Shown here one piece after another: positions 35,224 to 44,727 of a stretch of 64,000 nucleotides of DNA. The DNA comes from Colwellia echini. Lineage in GTDB: Bacteria > Pseudomonadota > Gammaproteobacteria > Enterobacterales > Alteromonadaceae. The position numbers and the translations under genes are program-made. Under the pieces are notes generated by a model. That model did no database searches, had not been told where the DNA came from, and worked only from the letters and a program-made list of their open reading frames with translations. The first letter of the stretch is position 1; the number at the start of each line of letters is the position of its first letter. The DNA lies in contig NZ_PJAI02000015.1 in assembly GCF_002843355.2 (NCBI RefSeq), forward strand, positions 1 through 64,000, read 5' to 3'.

Positions 35224-37473
35224 TTAAAACGAATAACTAGCAGTCAAGCTAAAGTAACGTCCGTCACCTGGTACAAAATGTCCGCCACCAAGCTGGTCAG
35301 CATATTTTGCATCTGCTAAGTTTGAACTATTAAACTGCAAGCCAAATTTATCAGTTACTTGATACGATGCCATAAAATCTAACAGCGTGTAACTTGCCGC
35401 AAATTCTCTACCACCTGGATCTGAACTGTTATAACGGTCGTCCATGTACTCGGCACCAAAACCAATATCAAACTTCTCAGTTATGTTGTAGTTAACCCAT
35501 ACCGAAGCTGAATTTTCTGGCGTTCTTGGTAGTTGTTGACCAACTTGAACTGCATCGTCACCCGTAGCTTCAGTCACTTCACTCTGTTGATAGGTGTAAG
35601 CAGCGGTTACCGATAAATCATCCGTTAGTTGACCTACTGCGCTCAACTCTAGCCCTGTAACTTCTTGTTTACCATCAAGAGTTTCATCGCTCGTGTCGGT
35701 TGCAAAAGGGTCATCAGTACGGGCATTATTTTTCTCGGTACGAAACACTGCGGCGCTCAATAATAAATTGTTATCAATTAAGTTCCACTTAGTACCTATT
35801 TCATAACTAATGGTTTCTTCTGGGTCTAAGTCTGCCGCATTACCGCTTGTAGACATAGTTAAACTTTCGGCTGCTGGTGTAAATGCATTACCCGCGGCAA
35901 CATATATACTGCCATTTTCCGAAGGCTTGAATACTACGCCTAAGTTCCAACTTAATACGCCTTCATCAGCGGTTAATTTTGCTGACGGATCACCACCATC
36001 TCCTTCTAGATCATAATAATATTCTGTATCAAATGAATCGTAACGTAAACCAGCAGTAATTTGCCATTGCGGATTTATAGTTACTGTGTCAAATGCGTAA
36101 ATAGCGGCAGTTTTGCCCGTTGATTCATTACTTTTATCGGTACGAGCGTATTGTCCAGTAAAAGGTAGGTGGGCATCAGGGTTATAAAGATCAACCGTTA
36201 GGTCTTCTAAGTTATCTGCTACTACATCCTCATAATTCCAACGCTCAAATTTTTCTTGAGAATATTCAATACCCGTAACAACATCATGAGTCATTCCGCC
36301 AAGCTCGTATTGACCAACTAAATCCATTTGAATAACAGACATTGAGTTTTTCGTATCACGTGTTTTTTCACCACCTGCATTAATTTCTTCATCTGCGCCG
36401 TAAATAGTTACATCATCTACTTTGGTTGAAGTAAAACGTGGTGCGGTTACAATTGACTGTCTTGAAAGGCTACCAGTACGACCTAACACTCTTATTTGAG
36501 TTGCTGCTGATAAGTCTTTTTCATATTTAAGTGTAATTGACGAACCTTCAATATCTTCAAAATCACGATAAACATTTCCGTAGAAGTTGCTGAAATCAAC
36601 TGGCGCTGGGCCGCCTTCATAAGCAGCTAAGTTACTGGCTATGACTCTATCAGGAGTTGTTGAATAATTACCTACCCAAGGAATACCGTAATCAGGCATG
36701 TTATCTTGTTGTTGATAATCGGCATTCACGCTAAAGCGAGAATCAGTGCTTAAACCGTAAGTATAAGCAAGTGCGATAGCTGCATTAGAGTTTTCAACTT
36801 CGTCACGACCTGGTACATCACCAGCATCAGCTAATACATTCACACGTAAAGCAGAAGTTTCACCAACAACAAAATTACCATCAACTTGCGCACGATAATC
36901 ACTTTCAGTACCAAGGCGTAAACTAAGATCAGTAAAGTCGTCTAATTTTGCAGACTTAGTTTGCAAGTTAATAACACCACCTGCACCACCTCTACCATAA
37001 ATAGCTGAGCCAGGGCCTTTAGCTACTTCTATTGCTTCAACGTTATAAGTATCGCGATTATAACCAGCAATATCACGCACACCGTCAATCATCAGGTTGT
37101 TACTGGCATTAAAACCACGAATAGACATACTGTCACCCGTAGGTGCTCCACCCTCACCTGCGGCAAAACTAATACCCGGAACATTACGTAGCGCTTGACG
37201 TAAATTGTCAACGTTACGATCTTTCATTACGGCTTCTGAAATAACGGTAATAGTTCTTGGTGTATCTACAAGGTCTTGCGTATATTTTTCAGACGTTGAG
37301 CGATCCACTTTATAGCTTTTTTCACTTTCAGCTGAAGCAACTGACATATCTAATTCATTAATTTCTTCCGCTTGAACAGCTCCAACTTGTAACGTGGCGG
37401 CAATAATTAAGGTTAACGCGCTTAACTTATACCCTTTTTGGCTGGGTGATATCGTCTCTAAGTTGTTCATCAT
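35224..37473 (-). CDS. TonB-dependent catecholate siderophore receptor (Fiu-like)
   Basis: 749 residues: a signal peptide ending at VGAVQA, a plug domain with TPRTITVISEAVMKDRNVDNLR and IRGFNASNNLMIDGVRDIAG, then a 22-strand barrel ending YFSLTASYSF with the terminal Phe needed for outer-membrane insertion. Sequence style and the PiuC neighbour place it among Fiu/CirA-like catecholate receptors. An ATG at 37470 could also serve as start. AT-rich sequence upstream contains poor Fur-box-like stretches (for example, AAATGATTAATTATTATTAC). Confidence 0.9.
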   Translation of the reverse strand: MMNNLETISPSQKGYKLSALTLIIAATLQVGAVQAEEINELDMSVASAESEKSYKVDRSTSEKYTQDLVDTPRTITVISEAVMKDRNVDNLRQALRNVPGISFAAGEGGAPTGDSMSIRGFNASNNLMIDGVRDIAGYNRDTYNVEAIEVAKGPGSAIYGRGGAGGVINLQTKSAKLDDFTDLSLRLGTESDYRAQVDGNFVVGETSALRVNVLADAGDVPGRDEVENSNAAIALAYTYGLSTDSRFSVNADYQQQDNMPDYGIPWVGNYSTTPDRVIASNLAAYEGGPAPVDFSNFYGNVYRDFEDIEGSSITLKYEKDLSAATQIRVLGRTGSLSRQSIVTAPRFTSTKVDDVTIYGADEEINAGGEKTRDTKNSMSVIQMDLVGQYELGGMTHDVVTGIEYSQEKFERWNYEDVVADNLEDLTVDLYNPDAHLPFTGQYARTDKSNESTGKTAAIYAFDTVTINPQWQITAGLRYDSFDTEYYYDLEGDGGDPSAKLTADEGVLSWNLGVVFKPSENGSIYVAAGNAFTPAAESLTMSTSGNAADLDPEETISYEIGTKWNLIDNNLLLSAAVFRTEKNNARTDDPFATDTSDETLDGKQEVTGLELSAVGQLTDDLSVTAAYTYQQSEVTEATGDDAVQVGQQLPRTPENSASVWVNYNITEKFDIGFGAEYMDDRYNSSDPGGREFAASYTLLDFMASYQVTDKFGLQFNSSNLADAKYADQLGGGHFVPGDGRYFSLTASYSF

Positions 37474-37659
37474 TTATTTTAAACTCCATATGTTGCTTTT
37501 AATTTATTTATCATCAGAAATGATTAATTATTATTACTAATCAATATTTTAACTACATTTTCATTTATTTATCATTTACACTTAACTTCAGTATTGTTAT
37601 TAAAATTTAGGGCAAATACTTTAAATTTCGGACGCATCATAGCAAAGATACAAATAAGA

Positions 37660-37678
37660 TCAAATGATAATCGTTCTT
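37660..37678 (+). promoter_or_regulatory. Fur box upstream of the TonB2-type operon
   Basis: The stretch around ATGATAATCGTT matches 13 of 19 bases of the Fur consensus GATAATGATAATCATTATC. It lies about 108 bases before the GTG start at 37786, consistent with iron control of the operon. Confidence 0.65.
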
Positions 37679-37785
37679 GTTTGCATTATTGTTGCGTTTT
37701 ATGTATTATTCTCCCGAAATTTAACGCAGACACAGAAAGTTACAAACACACCTGCTGTCGCTATTTAAGTATTAAGGAAAATATT

Positions 37786-38661
37786 GTGGGTAAAAAAGCG
37801 CTTAGCGTCGTAGTAAAAAATATATTAATTGATGGTTTTACATCAAAACTACGAGCTAAATATTTTTCAGTAATGGGTAGTACGTGCGGCTGCTTGTTAA
37901 GCTTTTCGGCACTTGCCGTAAACACCGCGCAAATTGAAGATCTAACACAACAATGGTTGGATATTGAAAAACAAAGTGTGCAACTACAAACAAATTGGCA
38001 AATGCAACAACCTATATTGCGCCAGCAAATTACCCTATTGAACGAAGAAAAATCCCAATTAACAAAAATGTTGCAGGTAGATAATTCAAGCCAGGCTCAA
38101 GTAGAAGTAAAGCGCAGCGAGTTACTGCAACAACAAAACGAGCTTGAGCAGCAACAGCAACAATTAACTAATCAATTAATTGTATTAAATAAACAGTTGC
38201 TCAACTTAAACAACCTATTGCCACCACCACTTACGGATGCTTGGCAAAGTGAAGATCAAGTTTTAGATGCTGAACCGACAACATCGCAACAGTTACAAGT
38301 AAGTTTGGCTAAATTAGACAAGTTAAATGCTTTTAATCAACGTATATCGATACATGAAAAACCTTTAACGGCACCAAACGGTAATGAAATTTTAGTTAAG
38401 CAATTTTACTTAGGCCTAAGCAGCGCATGGTTCACAAGCGCTAATGGCGAATACCGAGGTTGGGGACAAGCGACTGACAATGGTTGGCAGTGGTATTTTG
38501 ATGAACAATTAAGCGCCGATGCTATTCAGCAGGCTATTGCGATATTTGAAAAGAAACAACAAGCCGATTTTGTTGCTCTACCTATGGTGCTGCAAAACAA
38601 GCCTGTTAATACAACCAATGCCCTTGGTAAAAATTCAACTACAACCGAGAGTGCATTATGA
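37786..38661 (+). CDS. DUF3450 periplasmic coiled-coil protein of a TonB2-type system
   Basis: 291 residues from a GTG start, chosen because AAGGA is 7 bases upstream and the longer frame would run through the Fur box and promoter. A hydrophobic segment (CGCLLSFSALAV) serves as signal. A Gln-rich coiled coil follows (about 55-150), then a globular C-terminal part (FYLGLSSAWFTSANGEYRGW). DUF3450 proteins occur as the first gene of operons with TtpC, ExbB, ExbD and TonB; the exact function is not settled. The gene ends in a 4-base ATGA overlap with the next. Confidence 0.8.
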   Translation: MGKKALSVVVKNILIDGFTSKLRAKYFSVMGSTCGCLLSFSALAVNTAQIEDLTQQWLDIEKQSVQLQTNWQMQQPILRQQITLLNEEKSQLTKMLQVDNSSQAQVEVKRSELLQQQNELEQQQQQLTNQLIVLNKQLLNLNNLLPPPLTDAWQSEDQVLDAEPTTSQQLQVSLAKLDKLNAFNQRISIHEKPLTAPNGNEILVKQFYLGLSSAWFTSANGEYRGWGQATDNGWQWYFDEQLSADAIQQAIAIFEKKQQADFVALPMVLQNKPVNTTNALGKNSTTTESAL

Positions 38662-40115
38662 TCAGCCATATATTGAGTACACTACTACTTAGCAATAAAT
38701 ACAAAAAGCTATGCTTATTAACGCTTTTGTCATTAGCGCCCTTTACTGGGTTAACTGCTGCGTTACCTGCAGATAAACAAGTAAACACCTTATCTGTAAT
38801 AGAAAGCGAACTGGTTGATAAAATTTCGCAAGCAAAAAATAGGCTTTCAAAAGTAGAACAAAGTGTCACTAAACAGCGTGTAGCGTTAGCTAATAAAATT
38901 AACAAACTAGAGCGTGAAGTAATTGCATTACGCAATGAAACTGCCATAGCAACAAGGCTCGCCGACGAAAAAACGCTGAGTATTACCCAACTTGAAGAGC
39001 GACTTTCAACTTGGCATCAACAAAATATTTATCAAAAAAACCTATTGCACAGGTATCTGCAAAATAATGCCAAAAATCACACTAACAACAACCAAGTATC
39101 GCAGGCTAATTCAGCCACCTTTAACGCTAACACAGGGGTAAGCAACCAATTAGCACGAGTACTTGAATACAATAAACATATTAATCAGCAATTTTATCCA
39201 CAATGGCAGTCAAATAAAGTGATCATGCCAAACGGTGAAATGGTTACCAACCCTACCTTAACATTAGGGCCTGTTACTTGGTATTGGGATGAAAATTCAG
39301 AGCAAGCAGGTTTAGTTGGTAATGACCAAAATGCTGTATTTCAACATAAGGTTTATCTACAAAATAGTGACTCTATGGCGATGTTACGATCTACGCTAAA
39401 GGGCGACATAGTTTTTGATCCTACCTTAGGGCAAGCCATCACTCGAGAGCAACAAAGTGAAAGCGTTGTTGATCATGTAATTAAAGGTGGCGTATGGGCC
39501 ATTCCTATCCTGCTATTTGCGTTATTCGCCATAATTATTGCGTTATTAAAAGTAGTTCAGCTAGCACGACTACCTAAATTTGTTCACTTATCACCATCAG
39601 TTTTAGTGTCGATAGTTCGAAATAAATCAGTAAATTCAGAAAATGAGGAAAACATAAGCCCAGATTCACCTAACGCACTTAACGCACTTAACGCAATAAA
39701 AGGTATGCAAAAAGCATTACTGGATATAACCACTAACCACTCATTGTCTAGCCAACGAGACGACTTGCTTTTCATCAAGTTGCAAGAGTGCAAACAAACA
39801 TTAGACAAACGCATAAGCGCCATTGCTATTACAGCTGCAATATCTCCACTTTTAGGGTTGTTAGGTACAGTTAGCGGCATGATAGAAACATTTAAAATGA
39901 TGACATTATTTGGCTCAGGCGATCCTGAAGTAGTTTCAGGTGGTATTGCGCAAGCATTAGTAACCACCGAATTGGGCTTAGTGGTAGCAATACCTGCGTT
40001 AATTTTAAATGCGGTGTTATCACGTAAAGCTAAAGCGTATTACGCAGATTTAGAAAATTTCGCAATTTTAGTCAGTAAATCAGACGAACAGAAAAAGGAG
40101 AATTCACATGATTGA
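38658..40115 (+). CDS. ttpC: TtpC-type MotA/TolQ/ExbB-family protein
   Basis: 485 residues: a signal-like segment (LLTLLSLAPFTGLTAA), a periplasmic coiled coil (about 35-110), a soluble region, and a C-terminal TolQ/ExbB-like channel domain with TM helices at about 272-297, 390-410 and 425-450 (SPLLGLLGTVSGMIETFKMM; TELGLVVAIPALI). This long N-terminally extended ExbB relative is the hallmark of Vibrio/Alteromonas TonB2 systems, where TtpC is needed for TonB2-dependent iron uptake. Three LNA codon repeats lie in the linker near residue 338. Confidence 0.85.
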   Translation: MISHILSTLLLSNKYKKLCLLTLLSLAPFTGLTAALPADKQVNTLSVIESELVDKISQAKNRLSKVEQSVTKQRVALANKINKLEREVIALRNETAIATRLADEKTLSITQLEERLSTWHQQNIYQKNLLHRYLQNNAKNHTNNNQVSQANSATFNANTGVSNQLARVLEYNKHINQQFYPQWQSNKVIMPNGEMVTNPTLTLGPVTWYWDENSEQAGLVGNDQNAVFQHKVYLQNSDSMAMLRSTLKGDIVFDPTLGQAITREQQSESVVDHVIKGGVWAIPILLFALFAIIIALLKVVQLARLPKFVHLSPSVLVSIVRNKSVNSENEENISPDSPNALNALNAIKGMQKALLDITTNHSLSSQRDDLLFIKLQECKQTLDKRISAIAITAAISPLLGLLGTVSGMIETFKMMTLFGSGDPEVVSGGIAQALVTTELGLVVAIPALILNAVLSRKAKAYYADLENFAILVSKSDEQKKENSHD

Positions 40116-40662
40116 ACAAATAGCTAACAGCACCATTTGTTGGGTTATTCTGCTACTTGCCCTGTTTACTTATCAACAATTATTTCTTCAATATTTAACA
40201 ATTGCTAGCTCAACGGTTTGCAATAAAATGAGCACTAATGCCAATAACAGTGCTATTCAACATAACTGTTATAGCCAATATCAGCATGAATTTACTAGCA
40301 TATTAATTGGTGCTTTACCTTTACTTGGTTTACTCGGCACAATTGTTGGCTTACTACAATGCTTTGCTGGTATTGCTAGCCAAGGAGCTAATAGCCAAGT
40401 AATGAGTGCAGGTATTTCTGACGCGCTATTAACGACCCAACTTGGCTTAGTGTGCGCGGTTCCTGCTTGGCTTTTACAAGCTTGGGTACGTACGCAAATA
40501 CAAAATAAATTGCGCTTAACGGCAGAAAACACCCTGACTAACAATCAACCGGTTAACCATCAAACGGCGAACCATCTAACAGGAAACAAAGAAAACGTGA
40601 CCCGCGATGAAACAGCAGACAAAAAATCTGCCTATGCCACTACCACTGTTGAGGCTGCTTAA
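40108..40662 (+). CDS. exbB: ExbB proton-channel subunit
   Basis: 184 residues. Three TM helices, with the pore signature LPLLGLLGTIVGLLQCF at about 71-87 and TTQLGLVCAVPAWLL at about 110-124. With ExbD it drives TonB using the proton motive force. It overlaps ttpC by 8 bases. The hydrophilic C-terminus (about 145-184) is longer than in a minimal ExbB of this type. Confidence 0.9.
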   Translation: MIEQIANSTICWVILLLALFTYQQLFLQYLTIASSTVCNKMSTNANNSAIQHNCYSQYQHEFTSILIGALPLLGLLGTIVGLLQCFAGIASQGANSQVMSAGISDALLTTQLGLVCAVPAWLLQAWVRTQIQNKLRLTAENTLTNNQPVNHQTANHLTGNKENVTRDETADKKSAYATTTVEAA

Positions 40663-40664
40663 TT

Positions 40665-41072
40665 ATGCCCACTCGATTACAACGTAGGCTTGAGCAGCAA
40701 CACAACGAATCTATTGATATGTCGCCGCTTTTAGACGTGGTGTTTATTTTATTAATATTTTTTATTGTCACCACGGTTTTTGTTAAAGAAACAGGTGTTG
40801 AAGTAGACAAACCACAAGCTATGACTGCTCAACAACTTGAAAAAACCGTGATATTACTCGCCGTAACCGATAGCGGTGAAGTGTTTTACGATGCTAGCGC
40901 AATTGGCGTAGCAGGCATTCGTGGCACCCTTGAACAATTATTACGTAGCCAAGAGCGCCCTGTTGTTATTCAAGCAGATAAAAATGTGCCTACCCAATTA
41001 TTGTTAGAAGTAATTGATGAAGCCAAACTTGCTGGGGCTGTTAGTGTTAACTTAGCGGCTTTAGCGCCTTAA
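40665..41072 (+). CDS. exbD: ExbD subunit of the TonB motor
   Basis: 135 residues, normal length. A single TM helix with the essential Asp in MSPLLDVVFILLIFFIVTTV, followed by the periplasmic ExbD fold ending VIDEAKLAGAVSVNLAAL. Two bases after exbB. Confidence 0.93.
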   Translation: MPTRLQRRLEQQHNESIDMSPLLDVVFILLIFFIVTTVFVKETGVEVDKPQAMTAQQLEKTVILLAVTDSGEVFYDASAIGVAGIRGTLEQLLRSQERPVVIQADKNVPTQLLLEVIDEAKLAGAVSVNLAALAP

Positions 41073-41083
41073 GGTTTTTGTGT

Positions 41084-41710
41084 ATGACTCATAAAATGAA
41101 CCCACAACTTACCGCAAGTTTAGTGAGCTTAATAATTCTGTCTGCGGCATTGTTAATATTATGGATTGGCAGCAATACATCAATAACAATTGAACCTAAA
41201 GTGCTAGTGCGCGAAGTGTCAGTTATGCCTGCAACACCGCCACCGCCGCCACCATCGCCAACCCAAAGAGCTGTTGAAACGCCTTTGAATGTACAAGTGC
41301 AAGGAGCTGGCCCGGCAATACAAATGTCTTTGGCAGATCCCAAAATACAAATGAACAAACCAGATTCACTCAACATTCCCATGACAGAGCCACAATTTCA
41401 ATCATTGGAGGTTGACTGGCAAGCGTTTGAGCTGAACGACTTAGACGGTTTACCGTCGTTGTTAACACCTTTAAAAATAAAATTTCCTAAAAGTTTAGAG
41501 CGCCGAGGTATTGAACGTGTACTGATAAAGTTAGATGTGGTGATTGATGAACAAGGCAAACTCACCTTAGTGAGCATTATTACTAACCCTCACCCTGAAT
41601 TAAAACCAGGCATTATGCGCCTACTACGTAATACCCGTTTTAGTCCGCCAAAAAAAGACAATAAGCCTGTACGTGCGCGCTTTATTTGGCCTATAGAAAT
41701 AACATCTTAA
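41084..41710 (+). CDS. tonB: TonB energy transducer
   Basis: 208 residues from the ATG at 41084, preferred over the in-frame TTG at 41078; an ATG at 41096 is also possible. N-terminal TM anchor (LTASLVSLIILSAALLILWI), a short proline run (ATPPPPPPSPT) much shorter than in TonB1 proteins, and a C-terminal TonB domain (RVLIKLDVVIDEQGKLTLVS; RNTRFSPPKKD). The short spacer is typical of the TonB2 class, which may need helper proteins such as TtpC to reach outer-membrane receptors. Confidence 0.9.
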   Translation: MTHKMNPQLTASLVSLIILSAALLILWIGSNTSITIEPKVLVREVSVMPATPPPPPPSPTQRAVETPLNVQVQGAGPAIQMSLADPKIQMNKPDSLNIPMTEPQFQSLEVDWQAFELNDLDGLPSLLTPLKIKFPKSLERRGIERVLIKLDVVIDEQGKLTLVSIITNPHPELKPGIMRLLRNTRFSPPKKDNKPVRARFIWPIEITS

Positions 41711-41720
41711 AGAGAACCTT

Positions 41721-43265
41721 ATGCCATATTTACCTTATATTTTTACTAAAGCACCTGCGCTAACTCTCGCGCTATTAATTGCTAGCAGTTGTATCAGCAC
41801 TAATGTTTTAGCCAGTAATTCAACTACAGAACAGCACAAAAATGCTAATACAGAGTTCAACACAAATATCAAAGTAGTACTGCAACAGCCACAATGGCAA
41901 TTTTTATTACAAAACCAGCCTCTTGAACAAACCGAAGCGCGTATAGCGCCTAACGAAAGTGGCTTCGCTAAAAGAATTCAGCCGTTACTTGATAAACAAG
42001 ATTACAACACAGTAATGCAAGCTTTTGCAGAGCGCGATTTAAAACAAGACAGCGCAGCCTTATGCCAGCTACGTGGACAAATTCAATTAATATTAAAAGA
42101 CTACCAAGGCGCAGAGCAAAGTTTACAGCAAGCACTTACCTTATCGCCTTCTTTAGCATTAGCACACCGCAGCTTAAGCATGGTGTATATGGTTAATAAG
42201 TCTTATAAAAAGGCGCAATATCATCTGCAACAATCGATTCAATTAGGTGCTGAAGACGCTCAAGTATTAGGTCAACTGGCTTTTGTTAATTTACAGCTAG
42301 GACAAGCAGCTAGTGCCGTTTCGGGTTATCAGCGTGCATTATTTCTAGCCCCTGAAGACAAGCAATGGCAGCAAGGATTACTCTATGCATTGCTCAACAG
42401 CCATGCCTTTGACCAAGCACAGGCTTTGCTCGAAGAAATGCTACAAAACGATATGAATAACAGTGAGTTATGGTTGCACCGAGGACAACTCGCATTAAAA
42501 CAAAATCGCTTAGCACAAGCGATCACAAGCTTAGAAATAGCCTTGATATTAGGTAACAACGACGTTGAAAACCTTGCCACCGCCGCTAAATTACATATTC
42601 AAGCAGGAAGCCCAAACCGTGCGGTTGAAATTTTGGTTGATAATTTACCGATATTTTTCGGACAAATCTCTGCTCAAAATACAGCTAAAACCTCAACTAA
42701 AGTTACAAGTAAAGCTACAAGTAAAAGCACTGCCACGTCGCAAACAGTTAAGCTGGATATAGACACTGTTGATCAAATAAGTGCGTGGTTGGCAAGCCAA
42801 CAAAACTGGAATACCCTAGCTTTATTGCTCGATGCTGTTGATAAATCAACACAAGTAAGTCAGCAAAACCAAAATGCGCGACCTCTACCAGCAAAATATC
42901 AAGCAAGGTTCGACGTTTATCATGCACAAATGGATATCGCTAACAATAACCTAAGCAGCGCTCAAAAACGTTTAACCAGTGCACTAAATAGCGATCCCAC
43001 TCATGGCGAAGCTTTACTCAGTTTAGCGACATTACTAAATAGCCAAAACCGCGACGAACAAGCTTTACAATACTTTATACGTGCGCAAGCACTAACTAAC
43101 TATAAAGAACGCGCTTTACTGGGACATGCGCAACTTGAAATTGATCGACAAAATTATGCTCAAGCCATTACCTTGTTGCAACAAGTGATGCAAATAAATC
43201 CTGCTCGGCATGACGTGCTCGCCAATATAAAAACCTTAAAAAGTATCGAACAAAATAATATTTAA
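41721..43265 (+). CDS. TPR-repeat protein of the TonB2-type operon
   Basis: 514 residues with a signal peptide or anchor (LLIASSCISTNVLA). TPR-like helical repeats run at about 100-290 and 390-505 (GAEQSLQQALTLSPSLALAH; GEALLSLATLLNSQNRDEQA), broken by a Lys/Ser/Thr-rich linker near 325-345. Last gene of the operon, as in related TonB2 clusters. It probably scaffolds the motor or receptors. A degenerate mobile element begins at the stop codon. Confidence 0.82.
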   Translation: MPYLPYIFTKAPALTLALLIASSCISTNVLASNSTTEQHKNANTEFNTNIKVVLQQPQWQFLLQNQPLEQTEARIAPNESGFAKRIQPLLDKQDYNTVMQAFAERDLKQDSAALCQLRGQIQLILKDYQGAEQSLQQALTLSPSLALAHRSLSMVYMVNKSYKKAQYHLQQSIQLGAEDAQVLGQLAFVNLQLGQAASAVSGYQRALFLAPEDKQWQQGLLYALLNSHAFDQAQALLEEMLQNDMNNSELWLHRGQLALKQNRLAQAITSLEIALILGNNDVENLATAAKLHIQAGSPNRAVEILVDNLPIFFGQISAQNTAKTSTKVTSKATSKSTATSQTVKLDIDTVDQISAWLASQQNWNTLALLLDAVDKSTQVSQQNQNARPLPAKYQARFDVYHAQMDIANNNLSSAQKRLTSALNSDPTHGEALLSLATLLNSQNRDEQALQYFIRAQALTNYKERALLGHAQLEIDRQNYAQAITLLQQVMQINPARHDVLANIKTLKSIEQNNI

Positions 43266-43298
43266 CCTGGGCTAGGGATAATTAATCCCAGATAATTT
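43260..43298. mobile_element. degenerate short MITE-like element, copy F (31 bp plus ATTT)
   Basis: The element spans 43264-43294. The left end AACCTGGGCTAGGGATAA is a recognisable family end; the right end, ending in CCCAGATA, is degenerate. ATTT occurs on both sides (43260-43263 and 43295-43298). The TAA stop of the TPR gene is built from the last T of ATTT and the first AA of the element, as in copy B. Confidence 0.5.
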
Positions 43299-43384
43299 TA
43301 AGAGCAATTTAAAGAGAAAGAGCTAAATGAACAATCGTTTAGCAAACTCTGTCAATCTAGGCTTTAGTCGGAACATTACTTTAC

Positions 43385-44575
43385 ATGAACAAGCTTCTAA
43401 CCAAACTTCACCGCTGGGTAGGTTTTCCTGTCGGTATTTTATTTGTGATCACTTTTGCTACGGGTTTTCTTACCTCGATTGATGAATTAGCCATACGTTT
43501 TAATCAAAGTATGACTGTCGCGCCTCAATCAAACTTGACATTAGAAACAGCTGAATTATATCGCCCACTTAGCTTACAAGAAAATGCCGAAGCATTAGCA
43601 ACAATAACAACTAAAAATAAAGGCGTAACACGTATTAGCCTGCCTAGCGAGCAAACGCCGTATTATCAATTAGAATCAAAAACTGATCAGTGGTTGTACA
43701 GCCTTAACCCACCCTATATTGAAAGCCACATCACCATAGAAAACGATGGTTTTTTTCGTACAGTTTTGCAATTACATCGTAATTTTCTATTAGGAAAAGA
43801 GGGCTTTCTTAGTATTCAAGGTAAACATTATGCGGCTTGGGTTGGTTTAATTGCCGTTATTTTAAGTTTAATAGGTTTGTGGCTTTGGTGGCCTAAACGC
43901 CGACTCTTTAATATTAAAGACATTTTTCCGCGTGGTAAAAAGCGCAAAAACTTATACGGTAATCACACTTCTGCAGGAGTTATTAGTGTTTTAGCCATCG
44001 TTATTTTAGGGTTAAGTGGCGCTTCAATAACCTATAAAGACGTCGCTAAAAACCTATTAGGTGTTGACGTAATCAAGAATAGTAAACCGACAACTACTAC
44101 AGCCAAAAAAGTGAATAACCAAAGTGCGAATAAAATCGAGAACAGCAATAATTGGGGTAATTGGCTACAAACAGCTTACCAACAAATGCCTGAAGGTTCG
44201 GTACTTACAGAAATAAGATACCCAAGAAATAAACGTCAAAAAGAACAATCAAATAACGATAAATCAATAATAAAAGTTAAAAAAGAGCAAACCGCTAAAG
44301 TGCTTACTTTTAAATTCATCACTCCAGACAGCTGGCTTGGTTTAGCACACAGTAGTGTTAGTATTAATACCAAAACAGCTGCTGTGGATAAGGTGACTTT
44401 ATTTAACGACTTCACCACAGGTGAAAAAATATATGCGTTATTAAAGCCTTTACACACAGGTCACGGATTACCGCTTTTCTATGTTTTCATTCAATTCATG
44501 TTTGGCTTAATCGGCAGCATTATGGTGGCTACAGGCGTGATAATGTTTATTACCAAGCAGCGGAGAAAAAAGTAA
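43385..44575 (+). CDS. PepSY-associated TM protein (PiuB-like, iron-regulated type)
   Basis: 396 residues with four main TM helices: LHRWVGFPVGILFVITFATG at about 8-30, AAWVGLIAVILSLIGLWLWW at about 150-170, VISVLAIVILGLSGASITY at about 198-217, and a C-terminal IQFMFGLIGSIMVATGVIMF. The LHRW...G and LH(R/T) motifs are typical of the PepSY_TM/PiuB family, which occurs beside siderophore receptors and may act as a membrane reductase or uptake helper. It is 120 bases after the TonB operon and completes the iron block. Confidence 0.82.
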   Translation: MNKLLTKLHRWVGFPVGILFVITFATGFLTSIDELAIRFNQSMTVAPQSNLTLETAELYRPLSLQENAEALATITTKNKGVTRISLPSEQTPYYQLESKTDQWLYSLNPPYIESHITIENDGFFRTVLQLHRNFLLGKEGFLSIQGKHYAAWVGLIAVILSLIGLWLWWPKRRLFNIKDIFPRGKKRKNLYGNHTSAGVISVLAIVILGLSGASITYKDVAKNLLGVDVIKNSKPTTTTAKKVNNQSANKIENSNNWGNWLQTAYQQMPEGSVLTEIRYPRNKRQKEQSNNDKSIIKVKKEQTAKVLTFKFITPDSWLGLAHSSVSINTKTAAVDKVTLFNDFTTGEKIYALLKPLHTGHGLPLFYVFIQFMFGLIGSIMVATGVIMFITKQRRKK

Positions 44576-44727
44576 AAAAATTTAATTTGTGATACTTCTG
44601 TGAATAAATAATGTCATTATCAGGTCTTATAACTACGAGCTAAATATTGCTGCAAAAACGCAGCTATTTAATTCAATCTTATTTAATAAAAGATTGATAA
44701 GAATTTGATATGAAATTGGAGACACAA

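Noticed and set aside
43327-43482. A 51-codon frame starting before and overlapping the PepSY gene, with a weak GAGAAAGAG ribosome site
   Set aside because: It overlaps a well-supported gene in another frame, and its peptide has no signal or pattern; a leader role cannot be supported.
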